This document shows positions 1 through 10,876 of a stretch of 64,000 bases of DNA, one piece after another. The notes under the pieces were generated by a model. It was given only the letters and a program-made list of their open reading frames with translations, did no database searches and had not been told where the DNA came from. The stretch comes from Paenibacillus sp. sptzw28. Its GTDB lineage: Bacteria > Bacillota > Bacilli > Paenibacillales > Paenibacillaceae. The DNA lies in NCBI RefSeq assembly GCF_019550795.1, contig NZ_CP080545.1, forward strand, positions 2,499,501 to 2,563,500. Reading direction: 5' to 3'. A program made the position numbers and the translations under genes. The first letter of the stretch is position 1; each line of letters begins with the position of its first letter.

Positions 1-97
1 CAGTCGCCTATCTCCTGCATAGGATGTAGTGATTGATAACGGGCGTTTGCCGCGACTGCCCGCAAACAAACAGTCCGTGACAGGAGGTAAGTGTCGA

Positions 98-2059
98 GTG
101 AAAATTCATATTGTTAAAAAAGGCGATACGTTATACATGATAGCCCAGAAGTATAATGTTTCGCTTGAAGAGGTACTCAAGCTTAACCCGAACATAGCGA
201 ATCCGGATATGATCGATGTGGGGATGAAAGTCAAGATCCCGACAAGCATGGCATCGAACATGGAAATTATGCACCAGCATGCCGTCAAACAGGGCGATAC
301 CCTTTGGAAGCTTTCGAAAGCGTGGGGCGTTCCTTTAAGCGACATGATAAAGGCGAATCCGCAGCTCAAGAATCCGAACGCTCTGCTGACGGGGGAGCTG
401 GTCAACATTCCGAAGTCGGGGACGCCAAGCGGTATGCCGCCTGAAATGCATACCACGCAGCATCCCTTTGGCGGTTCGTCGCATTCGTCGCATACACCGC
501 TTCATCCGATGTCGATGCTTCAGGGAGTACAAGGTTTGATGGGCAAAATTCCGACTGCGCCGTTGATCGGGAAAAAGCCGACCGGAGAAAAACCGTTTAC
601 CGCTCCGATCGCGGACACGGCTCCAATGCCGGCGCCCGTACCCATGCCGCTACCCGCGGCGGTACCCGCGCCGCTGCCGGCCCCTATAACCATGCCGATT
701 GTCCAGCAGCCGGCCCAGAAGAAAGCATACCCGATGCATATCGAATATGAGCAGCATATTGATTTATTCAAGCAGTATGGCATGCCCGCAACTGAAGTGA
801 TGTCAATGTATGATATGCCGCAAGTTCAGGGAGCGGTCTCTCCCGCGGCGCAAATGCCTGGTTATGGCCATGGTTACGGTTACCCGGCGACATACCCGTC
901 GGTATATCCAGGAACGACGGGCGGATACGGTTATCCGCAACCGATGTCGGCGGGGATGGTGAGTCCGGCTTCGGCTGCTGCACCGGATTGGTGTCCGCCG
1001 GAAAGTGTTATGGGAGCTGCCACTCTGCCTTGGGGTGCGCCTTCAAAAGTTCATTTTGGTTCTTGGGGGCAACAGATGACGGGCCCGTATCAGACGCAAG
1101 ACGATTGCGGACCGGAGCTTGTTTCACCTGCAGGAATGCATCCGTACGGCGGTGGGTATGGGTATGACCACCAAATGGTATCCCCTTTTAGTGCGGACCC
1201 TTATTGCGAGCAACAAAGCTATGGCCATGGTGCGGACTTGGGTTCACCGGCGATCGGCGGCTTCGGCGGTGGAGGCGGAGGAAGCTACGGCTACGAACCG
1301 GCTATGGTCTCCCCGTCAGGTGTCGGAGGGTTCGGTGGAGGCGGAGGAAGCTACGGCTTCGGTCATCAAATGGTCTCTCCGGCAGGCGTCGGTGGATTCG
1401 GCGATGGAGGGGGAGGAGGCTACGGCTTCGGTCATCAAATGGTCTCTCCGGCAGGCGTCGGCGGGTTCGGCGATGGAGGGGGAGGAAGCTACGGCTTCGG
1501 TCATCATATGGTTTCGCCGGCAGGCGTCGGCGGGTTCGGCGACGGAAGCGGGGGAGACTATGGCTGCAGTCCGGCCATGGGCTCACCGTCAGGTGTCGGA
1601 GGGGTTCACGGTGGAGGAGGATCCTACGGCTTCGGGCCTCAAACGGTTTCGCCGGCAGGCGTCGGGGGGTTAGGCGGAGGCGGAGGAAGCTATGGCTTCG
1701 GGCATCAAATGGTCTCGCCGGCAGGCGTCAGTCCATTTGGCGGCGGCCACGGCTATGGAGGCTATCCCTCTGCTGTATCTCCGGCAGCCGCAGGTGGTAT
1801 GGAAGCGCCATTTCAATCGTATAATTATGTCGGCTACGGCCAAGTTTCCCCGCTTCAAACAGCCGGAGTCGTTAAGAAACCATGCGATTGCGGATGTAAG
1901 GATCGGGTGGAAAATGCAGATGTGCGGGTTGACAAAGTCGAACAGCCTAAAAGCAGCAAGCCGGTTAAATCCCGAAAGACAGCGGCAAAAGCGTCAATTC
2001 GCACAGCTCGTCAGACTGAGAACAAGCGGCGGAACAGTCTCCCGTGGATTAACCGATAA
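98..2059 (+). CDS. safA: SafA-like LysM spore coat assembly protein
   Basis: Spore coat morphogenetic protein, 653 aa. Two LysM domains lie at about residues 3-48 and 61-106; LysM binds peptidoglycan (here presumably the cortex). They are followed by a proline-rich linker (about 165-230) and a very Gly/Tyr-rich region with roughly eight tandem copies of a 23-25 residue unit containing MVSPAGVGGFG, about residues 377-547. The tail is basic with a CDCGC motif. I chose GTG 98 because AGGAGG lies at 82-87 and it puts KIHIVKKGDTL directly at the N terminus; an upstream in-frame start at 29 has no ribosome site. bofC follows, as in B. subtilis, which supports the SafA assignment. The repeat expansion is unlike the B. 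subtilis protein. Family role is known; the repeat function is not. Confidence 0.85.
   Translation: MKIHIVKKGDTLYMIAQKYNVSLEEVLKLNPNIANPDMIDVGMKVKIPTSMASNMEIMHQHAVKQGDTLWKLSKAWGVPLSDMIKANPQLKNPNALLTGELVNIPKSGTPSGMPPEMHTTQHPFGGSSHSSHTPLHPMSMLQGVQGLMGKIPTAPLIGKKPTGEKPFTAPIADTAPMPAPVPMPLPAAVPAPLPAPITMPIVQQPAQKKAYPMHIEYEQHIDLFKQYGMPATEVMSMYDMPQVQGAVSPAAQMPGYGHGYGYPATYPSVYPGTTGGYGYPQPMSAGMVSPASAAAPDWCPPESVMGAATLPWGAPSKVHFGSWGQQMTGPYQTQDDCGPELVSPAGMHPYGGGYGYDHQMVSPFSADPYCEQQSYGHGADLGSPAIGGFGGGGGGSYGYEPAMVSPSGVGGFGGGGGSYGFGHQMVSPAGVGGFGDGGGGGYGFGHQMVSPAGVGGFGDGGGGSYGFGHHMVSPAGVGGFGDGSGGDYGCSPAMGSPSGVGGVHGGGGSYGFGPQTVSPAGVGGLGGGGGSYGFGHQMVSPAGVSPFGGGHGYGGYPSAVSPAAAGGMEAPFQSYNYVGYGQVSPLQTAGVVKKPCDCGCKDRVENADVRVDKVEQPKSSKPVKSRKTAAKASIRTARQTENKRRNSLPWINR
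1230..1740 (+). repeat. In-frame tandem repeats inside safA
   Basis: About eight imperfect copies of a 69-75 bp unit encode a repeat of the form GYGFGHQMVSPAGVGGFGDGGG. Copies near 1330-1550 are almost identical, suggesting recent expansion by slippage or unequal recombination. Several alternative-frame ORFs across this stretch are by-products of the repeats. Shorter MVSP or LVSP motifs recur upstream to about 820. Confidence 0.9.
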
Positions 2060-2085
2060 AAACGGATTTGCTTTAACCAATACAA

Positions 2086-2128
2086 GGGGCTCTACTTCTG
2101 ATTGGCCGGAGGTAGAGCCTCGTTTAAT
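2086..2128 (+). terminator. Terminator after safA
   Basis: GGCTCTAC (2088-2095) pairs with GTAGAGCC (2112-2119), followed by a T-rich but interrupted tract (2122-2136). Confidence 0.55.
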
Positions 2129-2143
2129 TTTGATTTGATCCGT

Positions 2144-2173
2144 GCATATTTCCCCATCCGAGGAGAAACACTA
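2144..2173 (+). promoter_or_regulatory. Candidate sigma-G/sigma-F promoter of bofC
   Basis: GCATA (2144-2148) and AACACTA (2167-2173) are separated by 18 bp. This resembles the forespore sigma consensus (GNATR, 18 bp, CATNMTA; five of seven bases in the -10). bofC is a forespore gene in B. subtilis, which makes the match plausible. Pattern only, not measured. Confidence 0.4.
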
Positions 2174-2202
2174 GCAAAAAAGGTAAAAAGGGGAGTTCCT
2201 CC

Positions 2203-2892
2203 ATGATGGAATTCAGCCTGTGGAAGCAACTGAAAAAGCGGCTTCGCCGAGGCCGGCGTCCGCTCTGGACGCTTGGCTGTCTGCTCGGCTTACTGGCTTT
2301 GCTTGCCGAACCGGCCGCCGTTAACGCCAAATTGATGGTATCAAGTACGTCGCATATACTGTTGTCTTCCAAAGAAGGACATGCCGGCGCGGACGTTCAT
2401 TCGCCTGAAAGGAACAAAGGCAGCGTTATTCAGGTTCTTGCCAGCCATAAAGGGCCTATCACCGTAAAGCTTCATCGAATTTACCTATGCGGGGACGAAA
2501 CAAAACGGCTTGGCAGAATGGACGCAAAGTCGGTCCTAGGATTGCTGAAGCGGCATTCGGACTGGACGGCGGTAATGGACCAGGCCGGCGCGGTGATCAT
2601 GGAGCAGCGAATTCAGGATTTGTCGGACGCCTGCAAGGAAAATGCTTATATGAGCCTGGATAAGGCAGGGAATTTATCCCTCTTTGAAGGTCCCCCGAAG
2701 AAAGAAAAGGTGCTTCGCACCTTTTTCCAGCTTGACGTGAACTATATGGAGAGCAGCCTGCCGAAGGAACGGTTCAATGAACTGGTAAACGGCATTCGCA
2801 TCAGCGATATAGATGATTATAACAGCGTATTATCGAGCTTCAGCGATTTTGCGGTGGACAAGAGCGAGAAAGTGATGAAACCCACCTACTAA
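2203..2892 (+). CDS. bofC: BofC, forespore inhibitor of sigma-K activation
   Basis: Secreted forespore protein, 229 aa. In B. subtilis BofC restrains the SpoIVB protease that signals for pro-sigma-K processing. A hydrophobic signal segment lies at about residues 22-42, ending AVNA. The central part (LHRIYLCGDETKRLG) and the C-terminal part (AGNLSLFEGPPKKEKVLRTFFQ, residues about 155-180, shown here as landmarks) match the family's two-domain layout. It is longer than the 170-aa B. subtilis protein, mainly by an N-terminal extension. AAAAGGGGAG precedes ATG 2203; ATG 2206 is also possible. It sits between safA and ruvC, matching the safA-(coxA)-bofC-ruv order. A terminator separates it from ruvC, so it is probably transcribed alone. 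Confidence 0.8.
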   Translation: MMEFSLWKQLKKRLRRGRRPLWTLGCLLGLLALLAEPAAVNAKLMVSSTSHILLSSKEGHAGADVHSPERNKGSVIQVLASHKGPITVKLHRIYLCGDETKRLGRMDAKSVLGLLKRHSDWTAVMDQAGAVIMEQRIQDLSDACKENAYMSLDKAGNLSLFEGPPKKEKVLRTFFQLDVNYMESSLPKERFNELVNGIRISDIDDYNSVLSSFSDFAVDKSEKVMKPTY

Positions 2893-2913
2893 AGGATATG
2901 AAACAAAGAAGTG

Positions 2914-2943
2914 GACGTGCGAAAATACGCACGCCCTTTTTTT
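2914..2943 (+). terminator. Terminator after bofC
   Basis: CGTGCG (2916-2921) pairs with CGCACG (2928-2933) over an AAAATA loop, followed by seven T (2937-2943). Confidence 0.75.
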
Positions 2944-3024
2944 GCGTCCAACGTATTCTTGCACCGCGCAAGGACGGTAATCCCGTTTTCTTGGGGGAGG
3001 AACAGGGGATAGGGAATAAGGGAC

Positions 3025-3063
3025 AAAACGCGCGTTCTCATTTCGCCTATCATTTGCTATAAT
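3025..3063 (+). promoter_or_regulatory. ruvCAB promoter with candidate LexA/DinR (SOS) box
   Basis: TATAAT at 3058-3063 with an extended TG (3055-3056) and a weak -35 TTCTCA (3035-3040). AAAACGCGCGTTCT at 3025-3038 fits 11 of 14 positions of the Firmicute SOS consensus CGAACRNRYGTTYC and overlaps the -35. SOS control of Holliday-junction genes is established in other bacteria; here it is inferred from the pattern. Confidence 0.45.
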
Positions 3064-3113
3064 GGGTAGAAGCCAATTTTGTCCACCTGATTGGCTTGAA
3101 GGGGAGAATCGTT

Positions 3114-3617
3114 TTGCGGGTATTAGGAATCGATCCGGGCATTGCCATCGCAGGGTTCGGATTCATTGACAAAATCGGGAGCAAGCTCGTTCCCGTCCAA
3201 TACGGTTCAATCGAAACGGCAGCTCATACTCCTCAAGAGGAGAGGCTGAAGCAGGTTTACGATTCCGCTTGCGCGCTTATCGATAAATATAAGCCGGACA
3301 CAGTGGCAGTCGAAAAGCTTTTCTTTAACAAGAACGTTACGACGGCTTTTGCCGTCGGTCAAGCCCGCGGCGTAATCATTTTGGCGGCTGCCCAGCGCGG
3401 GCTTCCGGTTACGGAGTATACGCCACTTCAGGTCAAGCAGGCGGTTGTCGGCTACGGCAAAGCGGAGAAACGGCAAGTGCAGGAGATGGTGCGGATGTTT
3501 TTGAAACTGAGTGCGGTTCCGAAGCCCGACGACGTGGCGGATGCGCTGGCGGTTGCGATTTGCCATGCCCATTCCTCCGTACTTACGCAAAAAATTAACG
3601 AGGTGACGCGTCGATGA
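3114..3617 (+). CDS. ruvC: Holliday junction resolvase RuvC
   Basis: Endonuclease that cleaves Holliday junctions in recombinational repair, acting with RuvAB; 167 aa. The conserved acidic residues are visible: D7 in GIDPG, E67 in VAVEKLFF, and D140/D143 in KPDDVADALA. TTG 3114 was chosen because AAGGGGAG (3099-3106) lies 7 bases upstream and translation then begins LRVLGIDPG, the usual N terminus. It overlaps ruvA by four bases (ATGA), implying translational coupling. B. subtilis lacks RuvC and uses RecU, so the gene helps place this genome outside Bacillus. Function is very secure. Confidence 0.95.
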   Translation: MRVLGIDPGIAIAGFGFIDKIGSKLVPVQYGSIETAAHTPQEERLKQVYDSACALIDKYKPDTVAVEKLFFNKNVTTAFAVGQARGVIILAAAQRGLPVTEYTPLQVKQAVVGYGKAEKRQVQEMVRMFLKLSAVPKPDDVADALAVAICHAHSSVLTQKINEVTRR

Positions 3618-4249
3618 TCGATTATGTTAGGGGCCGTATCATCCACTGGGAAAGCGAATACGTCATTGTGGATGTGCGGGATATCGGGTATCGCGTATTT
3701 ACGCCCAATCCATATGCATTTGCCAAAACCGACGACATTGTAACCATTTATACGCATCATCATGTACGTGAGGATGCCGCACTTCTATTCGGTTTCGAAA
3801 GCCGGGAGGAACAGTCGATGTTCCGTAAGCTGCTGGACGTATCGGGCATCGGACCGCGAGTCGCACTTGGCATTCTTGCCGGCGGCAAGCCCGAAACGAT
3901 TGCCGCTGCGATCCGGCAGGAGAATGTCGCGTTCCTTATGAAGCTTCCGGGCATCGGCAAGAAGACGGCTCAGCGGATGATTCTTGATTTGAAAGATAAG
4001 CTGGCAGCGGTGTCAGCCGGTTTCAGTACGGCTGCCGCAGGATTATCGGTTGACGGTTCACTAGCCGTTGCCGACCCGGCAGCTGAAGGCGGGACTGTCT
4101 GGCAGGAAGCGCGCGAGGCTCTCGCAGCGCTCGGATATACGGCAGCTGAGCTTGATCGCGCTTGGCATGAACTTCAAGGCACGGCCGCGCCCGGCGAGAC
4201 GGTGGATGCGCTTATGAAGCGGGCGCTGCAGCAGCTGTTTAAAGGTTGA
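3614..4249 (+). CDS. ruvA: Holliday junction DNA helicase subunit RuvA
   Basis: DNA-binding subunit of the RuvAB branch-migration machine, 211 aa. It has the N-terminal OB-fold (MIDYVRGRI... about 1-62), tandem helix-hairpin-helix motifs around [16 protein letters not shown] and [20 protein letters not shown] (about 70-135), a flexible Ala-rich linker, and the C-terminal three-helix domain that contacts RuvB (about 155-211, [15 protein letters not shown]). Its ATG overlaps the ruvC stop, and its TGA abuts ruvB. Length is normal for the family. Belongs to the ruvC-ruvA-ruvB operon. Confidence 0.96.
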   Translation: MIDYVRGRIIHWESEYVIVDVRDIGYRVFTPNPYAFAKTDDIVTIYTHHHVREDAALLFGFESREEQSMFRKLLDVSGIGPRVALGILAGGKPETIAAAIRQENVAFLMKLPGIGKKTAQRMILDLKDKLAAVSAGFSTAAAGLSVDGSLAVADPAAEGGTVWQEAREALAALGYTAAELDRAWHELQGTAAPGETVDALMKRALQQLFKG

Positions 4250-4269
4250 GTGGAGAGGGGCAAGCGTGG

Positions 4270-5313
4270 ATGGACGACCGGATAATTTCCGCCAACCTCA
4301 TGATGGAAGACCAAGCGGTGGAGCTTAGTTTGCGTCCCCGCTATTTGTCCGAATATATCGGCCAATCGCAAGTGAAGGATAATTTGAAGGTATTCATTGA
4401 AGCCGCGAAGCTGCGCAAGGAAGCTCTTGATCACGTTCTGCTGTACGGCCCTCCCGGCCTCGGCAAAACGACGCTTTCAAACATAATCGCCAACGAGCTT
4501 GGCGTTAATTTGCGGACGACAAGCGGTCCCGCCATTGAACGGCCTGGCGATCTTGCCGCGCTGCTCACGAACTTGCAGGAAGGCGATGTTTTGTTCATCG
4601 ACGAGATCCACCGTCTTCACCGGACGGTGGAGGAGGTGCTTTATCCGGCGATGGAGGATTTTGCGCTGGACATCATGATCGGTAAAGGACCGAGCGCGCG
4701 CTCCGTGCGGCTCGAACTGCCGCCATTCACGCTGATCGGCGCGACCACCAGAGCGGGGCTCTTGTCGGCGCCGCTTCGCGACCGCTTCGGTGTCGTGAGC
4801 CGGCTCGAATTCTATAACGTTGACGAGCTGGCTTTCATCGTAACGCGCGCCTCCGAAATATTGGGCGTAAGCGTAATCGGAGAAGCGGCTCGCGAAATCG
4901 CGATGCGCTCGCGTGGAACGCCTCGGATCGCAAACCGCCTGCTGAAGCGCGTCCGCGATTTCGCTCAGGTACGCGGGGACGGCATCGTCACGCATGAACT
5001 GGCGCGTTCAGCTCTCGGGCTGATTCAGGTTGATCCGCTCGGACTCGATCAAATCGATCACAAAATGCTGCGTGCGATGATTACAAGCTATCGCGGCGGT
5101 CCGGTGGGACTGGATACGATCGCCGCAACGATCGGCGAGGAAAGCCAAACGATCGAGGATGTCTATGAGCCCTACTTGATGCAAATCGGCTTTCTCCAAC
5201 GCACTCCGCGAGGACGGGTCGTCGCTCCGCTTGCTTACCGGCATCTGGGCTTGCCCGTTCCCCAGCAGCTTGGCGGTGGAACGGAAGCTGCGAACGGGAT
5301 GAATGACGATTAG
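4270..5313 (+). CDS. ruvB: Holliday junction DNA helicase ATPase RuvB
   Basis: AAA+ motor that drives branch migration on RuvA-bound Holliday junctions, 347 aa. Walker [10 protein letters not shown] at about residues 60-68, Walker B DEIH, sensor 1 GATTRAG, and arginine-finger region APLRDRFG are all present; the C-terminal winged-helix domain (about 260-335) is complete. I prefer ATG 4270 ([10 protein letters not shown]) with GGAGAGGGG (4251-4259) upstream, matching B. subtilis MDERLVS; a TTG at 4246 overlapping the ruvA stop is an alternative that would add eight residues. Last gene of ruvCAB. Confidence 0.96.
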   Translation: MDDRIISANLMMEDQAVELSLRPRYLSEYIGQSQVKDNLKVFIEAAKLRKEALDHVLLYGPPGLGKTTLSNIIANELGVNLRTTSGPAIERPGDLAALLTNLQEGDVLFIDEIHRLHRTVEEVLYPAMEDFALDIMIGKGPSARSVRLELPPFTLIGATTRAGLLSAPLRDRFGVVSRLEFYNVDELAFIVTRASEILGVSVIGEAAREIAMRSRGTPRIANRLLKRVRDFAQVRGDGIVTHELARSALGLIQVDPLGLDQIDHKMLRAMITSYRGGPVGLDTIAATIGEESQTIEDVYEPYLMQIGFLQRTPRGRVVAPLAYRHLGLPVPQQLGGGTEAANGMNDD

Positions 5314-5366
5314 GATGCGGCCGGGAAATTACCGCATAAGCAGCCTGAAGGAGGCGGCCAGCTGTT

Positions 5367-5813
5367 ATGACGGAATCAAATATTGACGGGAGCGAGCGCG
5401 AGAGGCTTTATATCTTGTACGACGGAACCTGCAATTTGTGCATCGCCACAGTACGGCGCATAAAGGAGCTTCATTCGTCTGCTGACCTGCGGTTTGTTTC
5501 CATTCAATCCCTTGAGGAGAATAAGGAGACAATTCCGGGTATCGAAGCAATCCCCCTCGAACAACTGTTGGCTAAGCTTCATGTCGTAGAACGGTCGGGA
5601 GCGCTATATGCCGGAGCTGACGGCATCGTTCGCATACTGCGTACTTCAGCGGGTTTCAAATGGCTGGCGCCGCTATACCGGATACCCGGAATGAGAGGGT
5701 CTGCGGACGCTTTATACAGGTATATTGCCGCCAGAAGATATGATTGGTTCGGAAAGACGGAAGAAAGCTGCGACAACGGGGTTTGTACCCTGCCGAAGCG
5801 TGATCAAGTATAA
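5367..5813 (+). CDS. Thiol-disulfide oxidoreductase, DCC family (DUF393)
   Basis: Small cytoplasmic protein of 148 aa with the family signature YDGTCNLC (C22, C25), a CxxC redox motif in a thioredoxin-like fold. The rest follows the DUF393 pattern: a VRRIKELH helix, VSIQS strand, GALYAGADGIVRIL, and a closing RIPGMRGSADALYRYIAARRY helix. The C terminus carries an extra pair of cysteines (CDNGVC). AAGGAGG lies near 5348-5354. It sits between ruvB and the SpoIID-like gene, 15 bases before the latter, so it is probably co-transcribed. Substrates for this family are mostly unknown. Confidence 0.8.
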   Translation: MTESNIDGSERERLYILYDGTCNLCIATVRRIKELHSSADLRFVSIQSLEENKETIPGIEAIPLEQLLAKLHVVERSGALYAGADGIVRILRTSAGFKWLAPLYRIPGMRGSADALYRYIAARRYDWFGKTEESCDNGVCTLPKRDQV

Positions 5814-5828
5814 GGGGATGAGCGGCAG

Positions 5829-8006
5829 ATGCGTGCCATAGGCGCATATTCGGACAATAAAGCAGGAGCGCAAGGGTCACACTTGAGGTTATACAAGAAG
5901 GTCCCCCGCTTAAAACGGTTGATTGCTGTTATGATAGCGATAATGACAGTTATGTCTATTGTCACCGCCCGCCCCTCGCTTGGCGCCGTACCGAATCTGG
6001 ATACGATAAGGGTGGGCATCTTTATGGAGATTCCCGGAAAATACAAGCTGAATACGACGACAGCCACTTTCTCATCTGCGGCCGGCTTGCAGGTCGGCTT
6101 ACGTCAACCATCGGGCGTTAAGTCCATGTTTCAGACCAACGCGGGAGCGACGATTCGGTTTACGCTTGATGATTACAAGCCAAAGCTGCTGGAAACTCCG
6201 GATTTCCAGACGGCGCTTACCGTCGTCAAACGATTGAAAGCTCTTGGGGGCTCCGGATTATTGACTTCCCTCACCAAAGCGAATGGAATCGTCTATCAAG
6301 TATTGGAAGGTACATACAGCTCTGCGGCGGAAGCAAGCGCGGCAGGTGACCGGTGGCTAAGGGATGGTACGATAGCAGGTCTGTCAGCAGGAAAAACAAA
6401 GGCTGACATCACAGGCCCACTCCATTTGGAAACGGGAACATTTGCTTCACAAGCGGAAGCGCAGCAATCGGCCGCATCCCTTGGAAGTGCAGGCATCGAC
6501 GCGTTTCCCGCTTTAAAGCAGACAGCGGATGGTGCCACATCGTTCACTGTACTCGTCGGAGCCGCACCGGACATCGCTGCTCTAGACAATGTGAGAGCGC
6601 AGGCTGCTAAATCCGGTAACGGAGTTACATTGAACCAGACCGATCCACAGTGCGTATACTTACCGATACGCAGTGACTACACCTTCACCGAATCGCCGAA
6701 TTCGCCCACATCGCTATATTCGGTTCCAATGACCGGAGCAAAGGTATGGCTCTCCACAGCCGGAGCTGCCGGAATTAAGCTGATGGAGCGGTATAACCGC
6801 AGTTACCGGGGGCAGTTTGAGGTAAGCGGACTTAACAATAAGCTTACGGTTGTCAACGAAGTACCGTTCGAACAATACTTGTACTCCGTTGTCGGTGCGG
6901 AAATGCCGGCTTCATGGCCGACTGAGGCTCTTAAGTCCCAGGCTGTCGCGGCACGCACGTATGCCCTTTATCAAGGCTTCGGTTTTCAAGTGGCGCATGT
7001 GGTAGATACGACTCTTAGCCAAGCTTATGGCGGTATCGGTTCCGAGAAGCCGGCTACGATCGTCGCCGTGGATGCCACAAAGGGTGAAGTGGCGATGTAT
7101 AACGGCAAGGTGATCGAGAGCGTCTTTTCTTCCAGCGCCGGCGGCCAGACAGCCGATGCGAAGGAAATTTGGGGTACCGACATTCCCTACTTGAAGAGCG
7201 TGCAGAGTCCGGACCAATCGTCCGAGCTGGGTCTGTATCACTGGCAGCGAGTAGTGCTGCCCACAGGCGAGGTGGGGTATATAAGGGAGGATCTGCTTGA
7301 GGATACCGGGCAGAAATCACCCGTCGGCAAGCCTTTGATGCGGGTGAAAGGCGACGGGGTCAAGGTGCGGCCGATCCCGCTCATTCAGGACAATGTTGAG
7401 CCTGTCGCGCTTGCAAACAGGGGAACCATAGTTGTGTCGCTTGAAACGGTCGTGCAATCCAACGAAATGTCCTGGGTAAGAGGGCCGTTCACACCCGGAG
7501 CTTTGCTTTCACTTATGCAGGGGAAACTTCAGTCACCCGTCACCGCCCCGATTCAAACCCTTGAGGTAAGCCAGTCGGGGACATCCGGCCGTCCTACGGA
7601 GCTGCAAGTCAACGGACAGAGGCTTAATATCAAATATCCGGACTTATTCCGTTCGATTCTCGGCGGTTTGCCAAGCACGCGTTTCAACATTGATGAAATG
7701 GCAAGAATGACGATTGCCGGTTCGGGTGGCCGTATAAGCTCTCGGCCTGACACAGGCGGCGCCCTTGCTGTGACCGGGGGCGAAGGCCAAACAACAGAAC
7801 TGAATAAGGGCAGCTTGTTTATAATGGACGGTCAAGGAAACATGAGAGCCGCGACGACAGATACGGCGTTCCGGTTTGTGGGCAGCGGCTATGGGCATGG
7901 AGTCGGTCTGTCCCAATACGGCGCCCGAGGCTTGGCAGAACAGGGGTATGACTACAAGTACATTTTGCAATACTACTACAAAGACGTAACGATTGTTAAG
8001 GAATGA
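5829..8006 (+). CDS. SpoIID/LytB-domain protein with SPOR-like repeats
   Basis: Secreted or membrane-anchored protein of 725 aa, about twice the size of B. subtilis SpoIID (a lytic transglycosylase of engulfment). A basic N terminus is followed by a hydrophobic export segment (about 30-50). Residues about 155-260 contain three degenerate SPOR-like stretches ([38 protein letters not shown]), a fold that binds denuded peptidoglycan. The SpoIID domain starts near [16 protein letters not shown], whose Glu matches the catalytic residue, and continues with [13 protein letters not shown]. It is interrupted by an SH3-like insertion of about 200 residues before the closing [19 protein letters not shown] motif. 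AAGGGG (5813-5818) precedes ATG 5829. queA follows 10 bases later. A peptidoglycan role is likely; whether it is the engulfment enzyme itself is open. Confidence 0.8.
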   Translation: MRAIGAYSDNKAGAQGSHLRLYKKVPRLKRLIAVMIAIMTVMSIVTARPSLGAVPNLDTIRVGIFMEIPGKYKLNTTTATFSSAAGLQVGLRQPSGVKSMFQTNAGATIRFTLDDYKPKLLETPDFQTALTVVKRLKALGGSGLLTSLTKANGIVYQVLEGTYSSAAEASAAGDRWLRDGTIAGLSAGKTKADITGPLHLETGTFASQAEAQQSAASLGSAGIDAFPALKQTADGATSFTVLVGAAPDIAALDNVRAQAAKSGNGVTLNQTDPQCVYLPIRSDYTFTESPNSPTSLYSVPMTGAKVWLSTAGAAGIKLMERYNRSYRGQFEVSGLNNKLTVVNEVPFEQYLYSVVGAEMPASWPTEALKSQAVAARTYALYQGFGFQVAHVVDTTLSQAYGGIGSEKPATIVAVDATKGEVAMYNGKVIESVFSSSAGGQTADAKEIWGTDIPYLKSVQSPDQSSELGLYHWQRVVLPTGEVGYIREDLLEDTGQKSPVGKPLMRVKGDGVKVRPIPLIQDNVEPVALANRGTIVVSLETVVQSNEMSWVRGPFTPGALLSLMQGKLQSPVTAPIQTLEVSQSGTSGRPTELQVNGQRLNIKYPDLFRSILGGLPSTRFNIDEMARMTIAGSGGRISSRPDTGGALAVTGGEGQTTELNKGSLFIMDGQGNMRAATTDTAFRFVGSGYGHGVGLSQYGARGLAEQGYDYKYILQYYYKDVTIVKE

Positions 8007-8016
8007 GAATCAGTCT

Positions 8017-10214
<2,198 letters not shown>

Positions 10215-10232
10215 GGAAAGGGGTGAAACACC

Positions 10233-10544
10233 ATGACAGGAGTAGCATCGATTCTCCCGTTTGTGCTGATGTTTGCGGTTTTCTATTTTCTGCTTATTCG
10301 ACCGCAGCAGCGCAAATCGAAACAACGAAATCAAATGCTCAGCCAATTGAAAAAAGGCGATAAAGTCGTCACGATTGGCGGAATGCACGGCACGATTCTG
10401 GAGATCACCGACGATATTGTCGTCCTTCGAGTCAACGACGCTACCAAAATTACGTTTGACCGCAGCGCGGTAAACAACGTAACGACAAGCGCACCGGCCC
10501 CTGCAGAGAAGAAGGAAGAAAAGACGGAAGAAGTTAAAGCGTAG
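10233..10544 (+). CDS. yajC: Preprotein translocase subunit YajC
   Basis: Small inner-membrane accessory of the SecDF-YajC complex, 103 aa. One transmembrane helix (about residues 5-24, ILPFVLMFAVFYFLLIRP) is followed by the typical RPQQRKSKQRNQMLSQLKKGDKVVTIGGMHGTI segment and an acidic/lysine-rich tail. GAAAGGGGTG precedes ATG 10233. It follows tgt by 18 bases, the classical queA-tgt-yajC order; secD and secF are 5 kb downstream in a separate unit. Confidence 0.95.
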   Translation: MTGVASILPFVLMFAVFYFLLIRPQQRKSKQRNQMLSQLKKGDKVVTIGGMHGTILEITDDIVVLRVNDATKITFDRSAVNNVTTSAPAPAEKKEEKTEEVKA

Positions 10545-10571
10545 TCTTTCTTCCGGGTACATAAGAACGAG

Positions 10572-10612
10572 AAGGCCGGGGCCGGGGGATGAAATCCTCC
10601 GACCCCGGCCTT
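10572..10612 (+). terminator. Strong GC hairpin after yajC
   Basis: AAGGCCGGGG (10572-10581) pairs with CCCCGGCCTT (10603-10612), with a second inner stem GGAT/ATCC. There is no proper T tract after it on the plus strand, so it may be an RNA-stabilising hairpin or an atypical terminator. Confidence 0.5.
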
Positions 10613-10876
10613 CGGCATTATTACCGGCAGTAGAAGAAGAATAGTAAGCAGCCTGTCACCTCGCATGGAGAACCGCCCTCCTTTCTGGATTTCCGTACTG
10701 TCGATATAGAGATCATATTTTAAAAATAAGACAAGTATTGTCATGAATTTTAATTGTTCATTTTATTTGGAGTTATGAACCTGTACTCTCCGCTTATAAG
10801 ATTGCCGCACAGAAAAAAACCGCTCCGGCATGCAGCCGAAACGGTATTGGCTTGGCCGAGCTTATGCGGCCGGGAA
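10613..10876. other. Intergenic stretch between yajC and the PAP2 gene
   Basis: The 332 bases between yajC and the convergent PAP2 gene hold the GC hairpin and an AT-rich stretch (10705-10780). On the minus strand AAAGGAGGG (about 10676-10684) stands in front of an ATG near 10665, opening an ORF that runs back through the hairpin and antisense to yajC. I do not call it a gene. Nothing else is supported. Confidence 0.4.

Noticed and set aside
1119..1824. Several overlapping frames, both strands, within the safA repeats
   Set aside because: They arise from the periodic DNA of the Gly/Tyr array; only the LysM frame has domains and a ribosome site.
3207..3590. 127-codon frame antisense to ruvC
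   Set aside because: Shadow of ruvC codon usage with no start signal.
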